DNA of 18,067 nt from JBLHLB01 sp047618505. Lineage in GTDB: Bacteria > Planctomycetota > UBA1135 > GCA-002686595. This document shows, in pieces, positions 1-6,517 of the stretch (within the stretch, counting starts at the first letter, position 1; each line of letters opens with the position of its first letter). Under the pieces are notes generated by a model, which did not search any database, was not told where the DNA came from, and was given only the letters and a program-made list of their open reading frames with translations. A program made the translations under genes and the position numbers. The stretch is from positions 1-18,067 of the forward strand of contig JBLHLB010000047.1 of NCBI GenBank assembly GCA_047618505.1, written 5' to 3'.

Positions 1-441
1 TCCAGTGCCAATCCCAACCACTGGCGCTGCCTAAACGTCAGCATGTGGAGCGAAGTCCCGGCCGTGCAAGTTCTCGCCTGGCGCATGCTCAAGCAGCTCG
101 AGAGCGAGGACTGGGCTCGAGACCTGCTAGAGACCCTGTACCTCGAGGACAAAGTCTTGAATTGGGCCCAGGCCGGCGCGCCGGAAGGCCCAGGAGGGGG
201 CCCAGCGGGGGGTACTGCGAAGGCGATTCGCCACAGGGACAGCAATGGTGCCCAGCTTGCCACCGGCGACACGGTGACCCTAATCAAGGACCTGGTCGTC
301 AAGGGTGCAGGCTTCACCGCCAAGCGTGGAACCGTCGTCCGCGGCATTGCTTTGGTAGAGGACAACGCCGAGCACATCGAAGGCCGAGTCAACGGTCAGC
401 ACATCGTGCTCCTGGCTCAGTTCGTGAAGAAGTCAACTTAG
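1..441 (+). CDS. PhnA/YjdM-family protein, C-terminal part (5' end outside window)
   Basis: The reading frame is open from base 1 and ends with TAG at 439-441, so the gene is cut by the window edge. The ATG at 43 is internal, because coding continues upstream of it (NPNHWRCLNVSMWSEVP). Two parts are visible. The first is a Trp-rich helical segment with SMWSEVPAVQVLAWRML. The second, after a Gly/Pro-rich linker, is a C-terminal PhnA domain of about 65 residues with DSNGAQLATGDTVTLIKDL and, at the end, LLAQFVKK. That SH3-like barrel defines the PhnA/YjdM family, once linked to alkylphosphonate use but without a settled biochemical role. Longer family members carry an N-terminal zinc ribbon, which would lie outside this window. 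It stands alone here, 61 bases before rsmB, with no phosphonate genes nearby. The family call is secure; the function is not. Confidence 0.85.
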   Translation, partial: SSANPNHWRCLNVSMWSEVPAVQVLAWRMLKQLESEDWARDLLETLYLEDKVLNWAQAGAPEGPGGGPAGGTAKAIRHRDSNGAQLATGDTVTLIKDLVVKGAGFTAKRGTVVRGIALVEDNAEHIEGRVNGQHIVLLAQFVKKST

Positions 442-487
442 CAGCTCCTTGGGAGACGGCGGGGGCCCGCTGGCCAGGCGTGGCTGC

Positions 488-493
488 TATGCT
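488..493 (+). promoter_or_regulatory. Possible -10 box (TATGCT) of rsmB
   Basis: TATGCT within GCTATGCT ends 9 bases before the ATG at 503. If used, transcription would begin about 2-4 bases before the start codon, giving an almost leaderless mRNA. There is no Shine-Dalgarno sequence in between, and no convincing -35 box. The same GCTATSCT pattern precedes the aspartokinase-like and mgtE genes. Confidence 0.35.
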
Positions 494-502
494 TCCGCCC
501 CA

Positions 503-1834
503 ATGCCCCGCCTAGCTGCCTGGAAAGTACTCCGTTCCGGCTCAGGGACCCCCCTGCGCGCCGTCGACCGATTCACCAACGGACTCCACGAGAAAGACAT
601 AGGTCTCCTCCGGGCTATCGTCGGTATGGAGGTCCGACACCGCGGCACTCTGCGCGCCGTGACAAGACACCTCTTGGAGCGCGACCAGAAGCCTGACCTG
701 ATCGCCTTCCTGCACATCGGTCTCGTGCAGATCTTGTTTCTTGACCGAGTCCCACCCCACGCGGCGGTGTCAGAGACCCTCGGTGCGGTGGAGCGGACCC
801 TGGGGCAATCGAAGGTTCCCCTCGTCAACGCGGTCCTGCGCACAGCTCTGCGCATGACCCGAGATGGGCACGTGGATAATCCGCGCCAAGACATCATCGG
901 GCGTGAGCTGCACTTCGCGGATCCGGTCTTTCGCGATCCCGAAACCCACCCGCTCCTGTGGGCCGAGGATGCCCTCTCCGTCCCGGCCAACATGATGAAG
1001 CGTTGGACGAAACGGCACGGACGTGAGCGGGCCGAGGTCCTGGCGCGAAGAACCCTGGTGGAGCCGAACCTGGCCGTGCGCGGTGTAGGCTTGGACCGTG
1101 ACGGTGCCATCGCCGCCCTAGCGGCGGAGAGCATCGAAGCTACCCCGGGCGCCCTCCCGGGTACCCTGCGGGTAGCCTCGTCGTCGACCTCAGAGCTCCT
1201 AGCCAGCGCGCCCTTCCGCGCAGGTAAGCTCGTCATTCAAGGCGAGGCAGCCCTGTCCGCCGCACAGCTTCTGGGGGCCCAACCGGGCGAGCGTGTGCTC
1301 GACCTCTGCGCGGCCCCGGGCGGTAAGACGATGGTCCTCCTGGAAGCCGGCGCGAAGGTCATCGCCGTGGATCTAAATGAGAAGCGACTGGCCCTCGTGA
1401 AAGAATCAGCCGCGCGTTTGGAGTTGCCGGAGAACCTGCATCTCGTCGTTGCAGATGGCACGACGGATTGGACGGTCGAAAGCTCGGACAATGGGCTCTT
1501 TGATGCTGCCTTGGTTGACGCGCCTTGCACAAACACCGGCGTGCTCGCTGCACGGCCCGGTGCGCGCTGGCGCTTCGGCCCCGCGACCCTGAAGGAGCTG
1601 ATGGAACTCCAGGAAAAACTGATCAACGCCGCCGCAGCCCGCGTGCGCCCCGGCGGGCGCTTGGTTTGGTCGACCTGCAGTATCGAACCCGAGGAGGGTG
1701 CCCAGCGCGTGCGCCGCTTCCTCGCAGAGCACACCAATTGGAGTCTGGTCGAAAGTCATGAAAGTCTGCCCGACGGATCACCGGAGAGCTTCCTTGATGG
1801 CGGCTATCGAGCCTTGCTTGTGCGGGCGAAGTAA
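503..1834 (+). CDS. rsmB: 16S rRNA (cytosine-967-C5) methyltransferase RsmB
   Basis: 443 residues, close to the usual RsmB length (E. coli about 429). It transfers a methyl group from S-adenosylmethionine to C5 of a cytosine in 16S rRNA. Residues 1-130 form the NusB-like RNA-binding domain (AAWKVLRS at the start, then an all-helical region with VPLVNAVLR). The Rossmann methyltransferase domain follows: motif I DLCAAPGGKT at 267-276, a SAM-binding acidic residue in VDLN, motif IV DAPC with Cys342, and motif VI STCS with the catalytic Cys392. The two cysteines are 50 residues apart, as in E. coli RsmB (C325/C375), so the enzyme should be active. The frame is open back to 449, but the conserved start (MPRLAAWKVL) and the -10-like box at 488-493 favour the ATG at 503. 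Fmt, often next to RsmB elsewhere, is absent here. The stop is TAA. Confidence 0.95.
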   Translation: MPRLAAWKVLRSGSGTPLRAVDRFTNGLHEKDIGLLRAIVGMEVRHRGTLRAVTRHLLERDQKPDLIAFLHIGLVQILFLDRVPPHAAVSETLGAVERTLGQSKVPLVNAVLRTALRMTRDGHVDNPRQDIIGRELHFADPVFRDPETHPLLWAEDALSVPANMMKRWTKRHGRERAEVLARRTLVEPNLAVRGVGLDRDGAIAALAAESIEATPGALPGTLRVASSSTSELLASAPFRAGKLVIQGEAALSAAQLLGAQPGERVLDLCAAPGGKTMVLLEAGAKVIAVDLNEKRLALVKESAARLELPENLHLVVADGTTDWTVESSDNGLFDAALVDAPCTNTGVLAARPGARWRFGPATLKELMELQEKLINAAAARVRPGGRLVWSTCSIEPEEGAQRVRRFLAEHTNWSLVESHESLPDGSPESFLDGGYRALLVRAK

Positions 1835-1915
1835 CCCCCGCGACGCGACCATCACCAGCGAAGCTGGGGACCAACAACGAACGAGCGCCAACTCCACACC
1901 GACGTCCTCTACGCC

Positions 1916-2446
1916 ATGAAATACGTACCCAACTCACCGGAGTCCCGCTCTGGTCGATCCGGTGTAGCCCTGCTGATTCTCATCCTCGTAGGCGCGACCG
2001 CAGTTGTGATTGGCTTGAACGCCAACTACGACAACAAGCAAGACAGTGCACCCACCGAACCCGAGCGACCGGACATTTTCGGGGACATCCCCGCCGACGT
2101 GGCACCCACTCGTAAGCCCAGGTCTGGGAGTGGCGATGGCAGCACGTACAGCGGCGGCTCTATAGAAGATACGGCTGATTGGGACGCAGCTGTAGAGGTC
2201 GCGGGCCGCGCTGAGATCGCGCTTAGGGAGGCCATTGCGGCCCAGGACTCCGGCGCAGCGGAACAGGTCAAGCAGAAGGGAAGGCAGGCGCGCGAGCTCT
2301 ACGACCGCGCCCTCGAACTTGCCAATCCCTGGCTTGAGGAAAACGCTGAGGTGTACGGCCGCGAACACCCGCAGGTCGCACGGGCCGATCGCAAGACGCG
2401 CGCCTGGGTCAAGGAGCTGGTCGTTCTCCGTCGACTGACGCGCTGA
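1916..2446 (+). CDS. Single-pass membrane-anchored protein of unknown function
   Basis: I do not recognise this family. The 176-residue protein has a short polar N terminus, one membrane segment at about residues 18-36 (ALLILILVGATAVVIGL) and a low-complexity Pro/Ser/Gly linker to about residue 80. The C-terminal half is helical and charged, with an aromatic-acidic start (DWDAAVEVAGRAEIALREAI) and a WLEENAE segment. This suggests an N-in anchor holding a small helical, perhaps coiled or TPR-like, domain outside the cytoplasmic membrane. The ATG follows rsmB by 81 bases, so it could be co-transcribed or independent. It is convergent with the RDD gene, leaving only 15 bases between the two stops. 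Codon usage is like its neighbours, so it is probably a real gene. Confidence 0.7.
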   Translation: MKYVPNSPESRSGRSGVALLILILVGATAVVIGLNANYDNKQDSAPTEPERPDIFGDIPADVAPTRKPRSGSGDGSTYSGGSIEDTADWDAAVEVAGRAEIALREAIAAQDSGAAEQVKQKGRQARELYDRALELANPWLEENAEVYGREHPQVARADRKTRAWVKELVVLRRLTR

Positions 2447-2461
2447 ACCCCTGCCGCAGGA

Positions 2462-2911
2462 CTAGCGCCGCACGACAGTCGTCTTGCTAAGGGAGTCGTG
2501 CCAGGTGCGCTTGTTCTTGGAAACAAGGACCCACAGGAAGCCTAGGCCGAAGGGGACGTAGGACAGGATCTTGGCGAGGTTTCGAGCTGTTGCTCGCCCT
2601 ATGGAAAGCCGGGTTCCGTGCTTGTCCACGATCCGTAAACCCAGGGCCGCCTTCCCGAAGGTCCCCTGCATTAGGGACGCATCCATGAGCGTCGAGTAGA
2701 GCAACCAAAGCAGGAACGACAGATCCCTGATTTGATTGCGTTCCCTTAGAAATCTAGCGCGCGCTGCGCTGTCGGAAATGTCAATGCGGTAGTCGGCCAG
2801 GGTTTGGTCGAAGCCGAGGAGCAGGTAGTAAACGCCACCGACCCCAATACAGATGGGAACGATGTCGATCAGGGTGGCACCCATCCGTTTGGAGAAACCA
2901 GCCTTCCTCAT
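2462..2911 (-). CDS. RDD family membrane protein
   Basis: 149 residues, a normal length for a single RDD domain. The family is defined by one Arg and two Asp in membrane helices. Here the first helix holds FSKRMGATLIDIVP (Arg9 and Asp16), and the second (about 63-82) holds the second Asp in STLMDASLMQGTFGK. The typical QGTFGK-ALGLRIVD sequence follows, and a third hydrophobic stretch (SYVPFGLGFLWVLVS) leads into RTWHDSLSKT at the C terminus. RDD proteins are small multispanning proteins; some are thought to be ion antiporters or assembly factors, and most have no assigned role. The ATG at 2911 has no Shine-Dalgarno sequence. The gene stands alone and is convergent with the membrane protein gene at 1916-2446. 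The family is clear; the substrate is unknown. Confidence 0.85.
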   Translation of the reverse strand: MRKAGFSKRMGATLIDIVPICIGVGGVYYLLLGFDQTLADYRIDISDSAARARFLRERNQIRDLSFLLWLLYSTLMDASLMQGTFGKAALGLRIVDKHGTRLSIGRATARNLAKILSYVPFGLGFLWVLVSKNKRTWHDSLSKTTVVRR

Positions 2912-3105
2912 GCGTGTCTGTGTTCTTGGTTCCGGCGAAGGGCGGCCGAGTCGTAGGGGGCGATGTGCCGCAGAGGCGTACTAGGAGCTTGAGTCCGGTC
3001 AGTTGCCAAATTTCTAGAGAGCTTCCCAGGCTGCGGCAGGGCCTCCCGTTCAAAGGGTGTCGAATCACCGCCACAATTAACGGGGAGAAGGAACCCTTCC
3101 GTCGC

Positions 3106-3500
3106 CTAGGTCGATTCAACGCTTTCGACCGCAAGCCCCAGTGCCGTTGATTCTCTTCATCGTTCCCCCTCCTGCAAAGAACCGAAGCCTGGTGTTCCAG
3201 CTCGCACTCAGGCGACGGTTTGTCGCCAGCCTCTTCGTCTTGGACATCCAGGCAGATGAGATCGACGACAACATCGCCCGTGACAGTTTCAACGGGGCGT
3301 TCGGCGCAGATCACTCGTTCTTAGCCGTAGCCCAGTACGACGATGTTTGTTCGCAATAGGCGGTCTTCGGCCGGGTGGAATGGAACACCCAGCAAGGTGG
3401 CGATGTCTTCCTGAACTTCGACCGCGGGTGGGCCAAGCAGCCCGTAGAAAAACAGCAGCTCCCCGCGCGGCTCTCCCTTCGGCCCAACAAATCACCTGAC
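3106..3500 (-). pseudogene. Possible decayed protein-coding gene, family unrecognised
   Basis: Read on the minus strand from about 3500, one frame gives a protein-like sequence with GEPRGELLFFYGLLGPP, then EDIATLLGVPFHPAEDRLL, ending VVLGYG at a TAA (3321-3323). The same frame continues past the stop with ERVICAERPVETVTGDVVVD and about 30 more residues. Near 3170-3180 the coding character seems to move to another frame (ESTALGLAVESVEST, stop at 3106-3108), which itself contains an in-frame TGA. Third-position GC is about two thirds. No start codon is obvious, and the upstream end abuts the dispersed repeat. The plus-strand register is also fairly open, so the strand is uncertain. I cannot assign a family. 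Confidence 0.3.
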
Positions 3501-3506
3501 TGGGTT

Positions 3507-3536
3507 GCCAAAACCACTCGGGCCAAAACCACCGGG
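3507..3536. repeat. Two-unit 15-base tandem duplication
   Basis: GCCAAAACCACTCGG (3507-3521) is followed directly by GCCAAAACCACCGGG (3522-3536), 13 of 15 bases identical. It lies just before the first copy of the dispersed repeat and is not present next to the second copy. Confidence 0.6.
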
Positions 3537-3546
3537 GTGGGTACAG

Positions 3547-3696
3547 CTACAGTACGGCTACGGGGGGGGACCTGTCGCCTTGCCAGGCGATCCGTGGAGA
3601 CCAATCAGGAAATCGCTGCCTCTCAGCGGACTGCTAGGAGCCCGATCGTTTGATTCCCGGCGATGGCGCCCTGACAGCTCAACACTGGGCTAGACC
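3547..3696 (+). repeat. Dispersed intergenic repeat, copy A
   Basis: This is homologous to 15482-15598. Shared blocks in order are CTACAG, GGCTAC/AGCTAC, a 43-base core (3569-3611 against 15504-15546, 37 of 43 identical, including TGCCAGGCGATCC and GAGACCAATC), a weaker block around CGGACTGCTAGGAGCCC, and CAGCTCAACA followed by CTAG. Copy A carries about 30 extra bases before CAGCTCAACA. Inside the core, TCGCCT (3575-3580) can pair with AGGCGA (3585-3590); alternatively CCTG (3571-3574) pairs with CAGG (3584-3587). The spacing differences between copies are not multiples of three, arguing against a conserved protein. It lies about 80 bases upstream of the isomerase gene, on its coding strand. 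A mobile short repeat or a structured RNA are both possible. Confidence 0.7.
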
Positions 3697-3776
3697 GTCC
3701 GACTTTAGACAGGGGCTACCCGGGAGCCGGGGCTTGGGGGTGACCGATCCGGGCGCGAAAGAGTACAACCGCCGCG

Positions 3777-4634
3777 ATGTTTCGCCTGGGCTACAACACC
3801 AATGGTCTGCCGCACCACCGCGTAGAGGATGCCCTGCAGCTCTGCGCAGAGCTCGGCTACGTGGCCGTGGCCTTGACGCCGGACGCTGGGCTGTTGGATC
3901 CCTTTCGGCTGGGCTCTGATGAGGTCGCCCGCGTGCGCCGCGAGGCCGAGGCCCTGGGCTTGGCGTTGACGGTTGAAACCGGTTCGCGCTTCCTACTGGA
4001 TCCGCGCCGTAAGCACTTTCCCACCCTGCTGGAGGAGCAAGCCAGCGATCGTGCACGCCGAGTCGATTTCCTGAATCGCTGCATCGACCTAGCGGCGGAA
4101 CTCGGGGCCGAAGGCATGTCTTTTTGGGCCGGTAGCGCGCCGGAAGGTCGGCGTGCGGAGGCCTCGGCGACAGAGGCAGATTGGGATCACCTGGTGGAGG
4201 GCACGGGTGCTGTCTTAGCCCACGGACGAGAGCAACAAGTCGAGGTTCACTTCGAACCGGAACCGGGCATGTTTATCGAACGACCGGCGGGCTACCTCGA
4301 ATTGGTGCGTCGATTAGGCGCCGACGGCAGCGACCTAAACCTGTGCCTTGACGTGGGCCACTGCCTCGTGACAGGCGACCTCCCCGTGGCCCAGGTCATC
4401 CGCGACTTGGCTCCGCGCCTGGGCATGGTGCACCTGGACGACATCGCGGGGGGGCTCCACGTGCACAGGATGTTTGGGGAAGGAGATTTGGACCTGAAAG
4501 AGACCGTAAGTGCTTTGATTGAAGTCGGTTACAGCGGTGTTGCGGCCGTCGAATTGTCCCGCGACGGACACCGTGGTCCCGAGGCCGCTGGGGAGGCTAT
4601 GGGCCACATAAGGCGAGCCCTGGGTACCCCCTAG
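3777..4634 (+). CDS. Sugar phosphate isomerase/epimerase-like TIM-barrel protein
   Basis: 285 residues, the usual length for the xylose-isomerase-like TIM-barrel family (AP endonuclease 2 superfamily). Strand 1 is RLGYNTNGL. The likely metal site is built from Glu in VHFEPEPGMF, Asp/His in CLDVGHCLVTGD, His in MVHLDDIAGGLHVH, and Glu in AVELSRDG near the end, the pattern expected of a divalent-metal isomerase or epimerase of cyclic or open-chain sugars. No signal peptide is present, so it should be cytoplasmic. The substrate cannot be told from sequence alone: inosose, hydroxypyruvate and tagatose-type enzymes share this fold. It stands alone with no sugar transport or kinase genes next to it. 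The ATG has no Shine-Dalgarno sequence; the conserved strand 1 begins at residue 3, which supports this start. Confidence 0.8.
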   Translation: MFRLGYNTNGLPHHRVEDALQLCAELGYVAVALTPDAGLLDPFRLGSDEVARVRREAEALGLALTVETGSRFLLDPRRKHFPTLLEEQASDRARRVDFLNRCIDLAAELGAEGMSFWAGSAPEGRRAEASATEADWDHLVEGTGAVLAHGREQQVEVHFEPEPGMFIERPAGYLELVRRLGADGSDLNLCLDVGHCLVTGDLPVAQVIRDLAPRLGMVHLDDIAGGLHVHRMFGEGDLDLKETVSALIEVGYSGVAAVELSRDGHRGPEAAGEAMGHIRRALGTP

Positions 4635-4698
4635 GGCCCCTGACGATGTGGTTCCAAATAGGGAATTCGACCCCGCCATCGTTAGGAATCTCTCACCC

Positions 4699-4713
4699 GG
4701 GCCCTTTGGGCCC
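4699..4713. terminator. Perfect GC hairpin, weak terminator candidate
   Basis: GGGCCC-TTT-GGGCCC forms a 6-base-pair stem with a three-base loop, 65 bases after the isomerase stop. It is followed by TTCGCTT, not a run of T, so intrinsic termination is doubtful. The arms are themselves palindromic, so chance in GC-rich DNA is possible. Confidence 0.25.
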
Positions 4714-4779
4714 TTCGCTTACCCGCGTAGCATGTCAACTCGTGGCCCGGACCCTCACCCGGATCCCCGACGAAGCCCA

Positions 4780-5067
4780 ATGCAGGAACAGACCAACAGC
4801 TGGCGCCAGTGCCCCACCCGCCCCGAGGGGGCAGAAGTGCTGATCGCGCATCGCATCAACGAAGCCACGTGCCAAGGGCGGCAGCGCAAGCAGTTTCACA
4901 AGTGCTACACCTGCGTGCATCGCAATGCTTCCCATGCGGTTGGGACTGTGACTCTTCCCCCAGTTCGGGAGCAGATGTATGAAAAGGCGGCGCCTGTTGC
5001 GAATGCGAAGCTCGCGCCGGCTTCGACCAAGAAAGCGGCCTCCGCTTCCTCGCGCCAGGCGGGATAA
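4780..5067 (+). CDS. Small Cys-containing protein, possible zinc-binding, unknown function
   Basis: A 95-residue protein starting MQEQTNSWRQCP. Four Cys are spaced C-x(22)-C-x(12)-C-x2-C, the last pair in KQFHKCYTCVHRN with flanking His. This looks like a small treble-clef or zinc-ribbon site. The last third is Ala/Lys/Ser-rich (KAAPVANAKLAPASTKKAAS), a likely disordered basic tail. The frame is open back to 4648, but residues before Met45 of that longer frame are Pro-rich and unlike a conserved domain, so the ATG at 4780 is preferred; no Shine-Dalgarno sequence decides it. GC-rich third positions support a real gene. I do not recognise a named family; binding nucleic acid through the basic tail would be a guess. 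It is convergent with the LeuA-like gene, 54 bases apart. Confidence 0.55.
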   Translation: MQEQTNSWRQCPTRPEGAEVLIAHRINEATCQGRQRKQFHKCYTCVHRNASHAVGTVTLPPVREQMYEKAAPVANAKLAPASTKKAASASSRQAG

Positions 5068-5121
5068 GCCCGACCGGCTGGGGCCATCCAGCTAGGCGAT
5101 TTCTTGGGTCTTGGGGATCAG

Positions 5122-6357
5122 TTAAGACTGAGCTGCCGCGACGACTTCCGCGTCACTAAGCATGCGTGGCGTGACCTTGGCCAGGGCCAGCACCTTCTGC
5201 ACGGCATCGTCGGTGGGCTCGACCTTGTGCTGCTCGAGGACCCAGATAACGTTCGAGCGACCGCTCATGGGGCCGACGCGGATGACCTGCTTTAGGCCGA
5301 AGAGTCCTGCGGGCACGCCGGAGTAAACGCGGTCAGCCAACCAGGCGTCGCCTTTCTTGTAGGCCTTGATGACTGCTGCCGCGTGCACGCCAGTTCCAGT
5401 TTCAAAGGCGTCGCTGCCGAAAACGGAGTAGTTGTGGGGGATCGTGACGCCGGTAGCATCCGCGGCCAATTTCACATAATCGGCGAGCTTCGAGAGGTCG
5501 TGGTCGATCACTCCGGCCAACTGCAGGTTGACGAGCATCAGGTCCATCTCTGCGTTTCCGGCCCGCTCGCCGATGCCCAGGGCCGTGCCGTGCAGGCGCG
5601 TAGCCCCCGCTTCCATGGCCCAAATCGCGTTGACCAGCCCCATGCCGCGATCGCGATGTCCGTGCCAATCAATACCGACGTCGACCCCGAGCTCCTCAAT
5701 GAGGTTCTTGACCCAAGTAACGATGGCCCGCGTTCCGTCGGGGGTCGCGTGCCCGCAGGTGTCGCAAATGCAGACGCGCTTGGCCCCGGCTTCGATGGCC
5801 GCGGTCATGAGCTTGCGCAGGTCCTCGGGGTTCGCCCGCGTGGTGTCCTCGGTCACGAACATACAGGGCAGGTCATTCTCGGTCGCAAAGGCCACTGCCG
5901 TGCGCGACAGCTCGACCATCTTCTCGATGTCCCAGGACTCCGCGTAGCGCCGGATCGGGCTGGAGCCGATGAAGGCGCAGACCTCTACAGGTTGGCCGGT
6001 CGCTTGGACCACGTCCACGACCGGGGCGATGTCAGAGATCAGCGTGCGGCAGGCGACGTTGGTGTCGATGGACAGATTAGCCGTCTCTTTGACCAGCGCC
6101 TCGATGTGCTGGCGGGCACGATCCCCCGCCCCGGGCAGACCCACATTGACCGTGTGGATCCCCAGGCCGTCCATCAGGTTGACCAGCTCGATCTTCTGGT
6201 CCAGATCCGGGTCCTTAACAGCCGGGCTCTGCAGACCATCCCGCAGGGTCTCGTCGTCGAACTGAACAGCCACCTTGCCGCGGGCGGCAGAGGGGGAAAC
6301 TTCGTTCCAATCGTAGATGAGGTCGTCGCGATCGATTGAAGTCATGCCGATGGTCAT
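5122..6357 (-). CDS. LeuA-type 2-isopropylmalate synthase-like acyltransferase (HMGL-like TIM barrel)
   Basis: 411 residues. The DRE-TIM metallolyase signature is clear: DETLRDGLQSP at 35-45 (general base and metal ligand), HGHRDRG at 232-238 supplying metal-binding His232 and His234, and GIGERAGN at 261-268, the second signature of isopropylmalate and homocitrate synthases. These enzymes condense acetyl-CoA with a 2-oxo acid, as in leucine synthesis. The length fits a catalytic barrel plus a short linker domain, without the C-terminal LeuA regulatory domain of about 120 residues, so classical leucine feedback inhibition is not expected. The second His motif reads HGHRDRG, not the common HxHND, so citramalate, homocitrate or another 2-oxo acid remain possible substrates. 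The start could be Met1 (6357) or Met5 (6345). It diverges from an aspartokinase-like gene, consistent with amino-acid synthesis. Confidence 0.8.
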   Translation of the reverse strand: MTIGMTSIDRDDLIYDWNEVSPSAARGKVAVQFDDETLRDGLQSPAVKDPDLDQKIELVNLMDGLGIHTVNVGLPGAGDRARQHIEALVKETANLSIDTNVACRTLISDIAPVVDVVQATGQPVEVCAFIGSSPIRRYAESWDIEKMVELSRTAVAFATENDLPCMFVTEDTTRANPEDLRKLMTAAIEAGAKRVCICDTCGHATPDGTRAIVTWVKNLIEELGVDVGIDWHGHRDRGMGLVNAIWAMEAGATRLHGTALGIGERAGNAEMDLMLVNLQLAGVIDHDLSKLADYVKLAADATGVTIPHNYSVFGSDAFETGTGVHAAAVIKAYKKGDAWLADRVYSGVPAGLFGLKQVIRVGPMSGRSNVIWVLEQHKVEPTDDAVQKVLALAKVTPRMLSDAEVVAAAQS

Positions 6358-6517
6358 TTCTTGGGGGGTACTAGGGGGACGTTGGTTGGGCTGTCCCCAA
6401 GCAATGCAGTGTAACCCAGCGCGGTGCCCCCCTCGACCCGGAACTGGGCCATCCGGGGCCTCACTTTAGCCCTCTCGTTGAACCCTCCGGCGCGCGCTCC
6501 GCTATCCTGGCTTCCCC
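6358..6517. promoter_or_regulatory. Divergent promoter region between leuA-like and aspartokinase-like genes
   Basis: 160 bases between two divergent start codons. For the plus-strand gene, TTGAAC (6478-6483) and TATCCT (6503-6508) are separated by 19 bases, slightly long for a sigma70-type promoter, and TATCCT ends 9 bases before the ATG. For the minus-strand gene, TACACT (6408-6413 read on the minus strand) is a plausible -10 box about 50 bases before its ATG. No clear operator repeat is seen. Confidence 0.35.
6503..6508 (+). promoter_or_regulatory. Possible -10 box (TATCCT) of the aspartokinase-like gene
   Basis: TATCCT in GCTATCCT lies 9 bases before the ATG at 6518, with TTGAAC 19 bases upstream. 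The predicted transcript would begin within a few bases of the ATG, consistent with the absence of a Shine-Dalgarno sequence. Confidence 0.4.

Larger units (their letters stand above)
2912..3776. other. 865-base stretch without an intact gene
   Basis: No open frame here has a recognisable domain. The stretch contains a possible gene remnant on the minus strand (about 3106-3500), a 15-base tandem duplication (3507-3536) and one copy of the dispersed repeat (3547-3696). The last 80 bases before the isomerase start hold no obvious Shine-Dalgarno sequence or clear promoter. Short frames on both strands across 3141-3653 look like shadow or remnant coding, not intact genes. Confidence 0.6.

Noticed and set aside
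487..1236. 249-codon minus-strand open frame opposite rsmB
   Set aside because: Arg/Ser-rich shadow of rsmB with no recognisable domain; the rsmB frame holds all methyltransferase motifs.
3141..3653. Plus-strand frames across 3141-3359 and 3375-3653
   Set aside because: They are in one register broken by TAG at 3357, lack a domain, and the second runs into repeat copy A; they look like the complement of the minus-strand remnant.
5383..6339. Long 318-codon open frame on the plus strand
   Set aside because: It is the exact antisense of the LeuA-like gene, whose catalytic motifs are plain. The plus-strand protein is His/Asp/Val-rich without any domain, typical of a shadow frame in GC-rich DNA.
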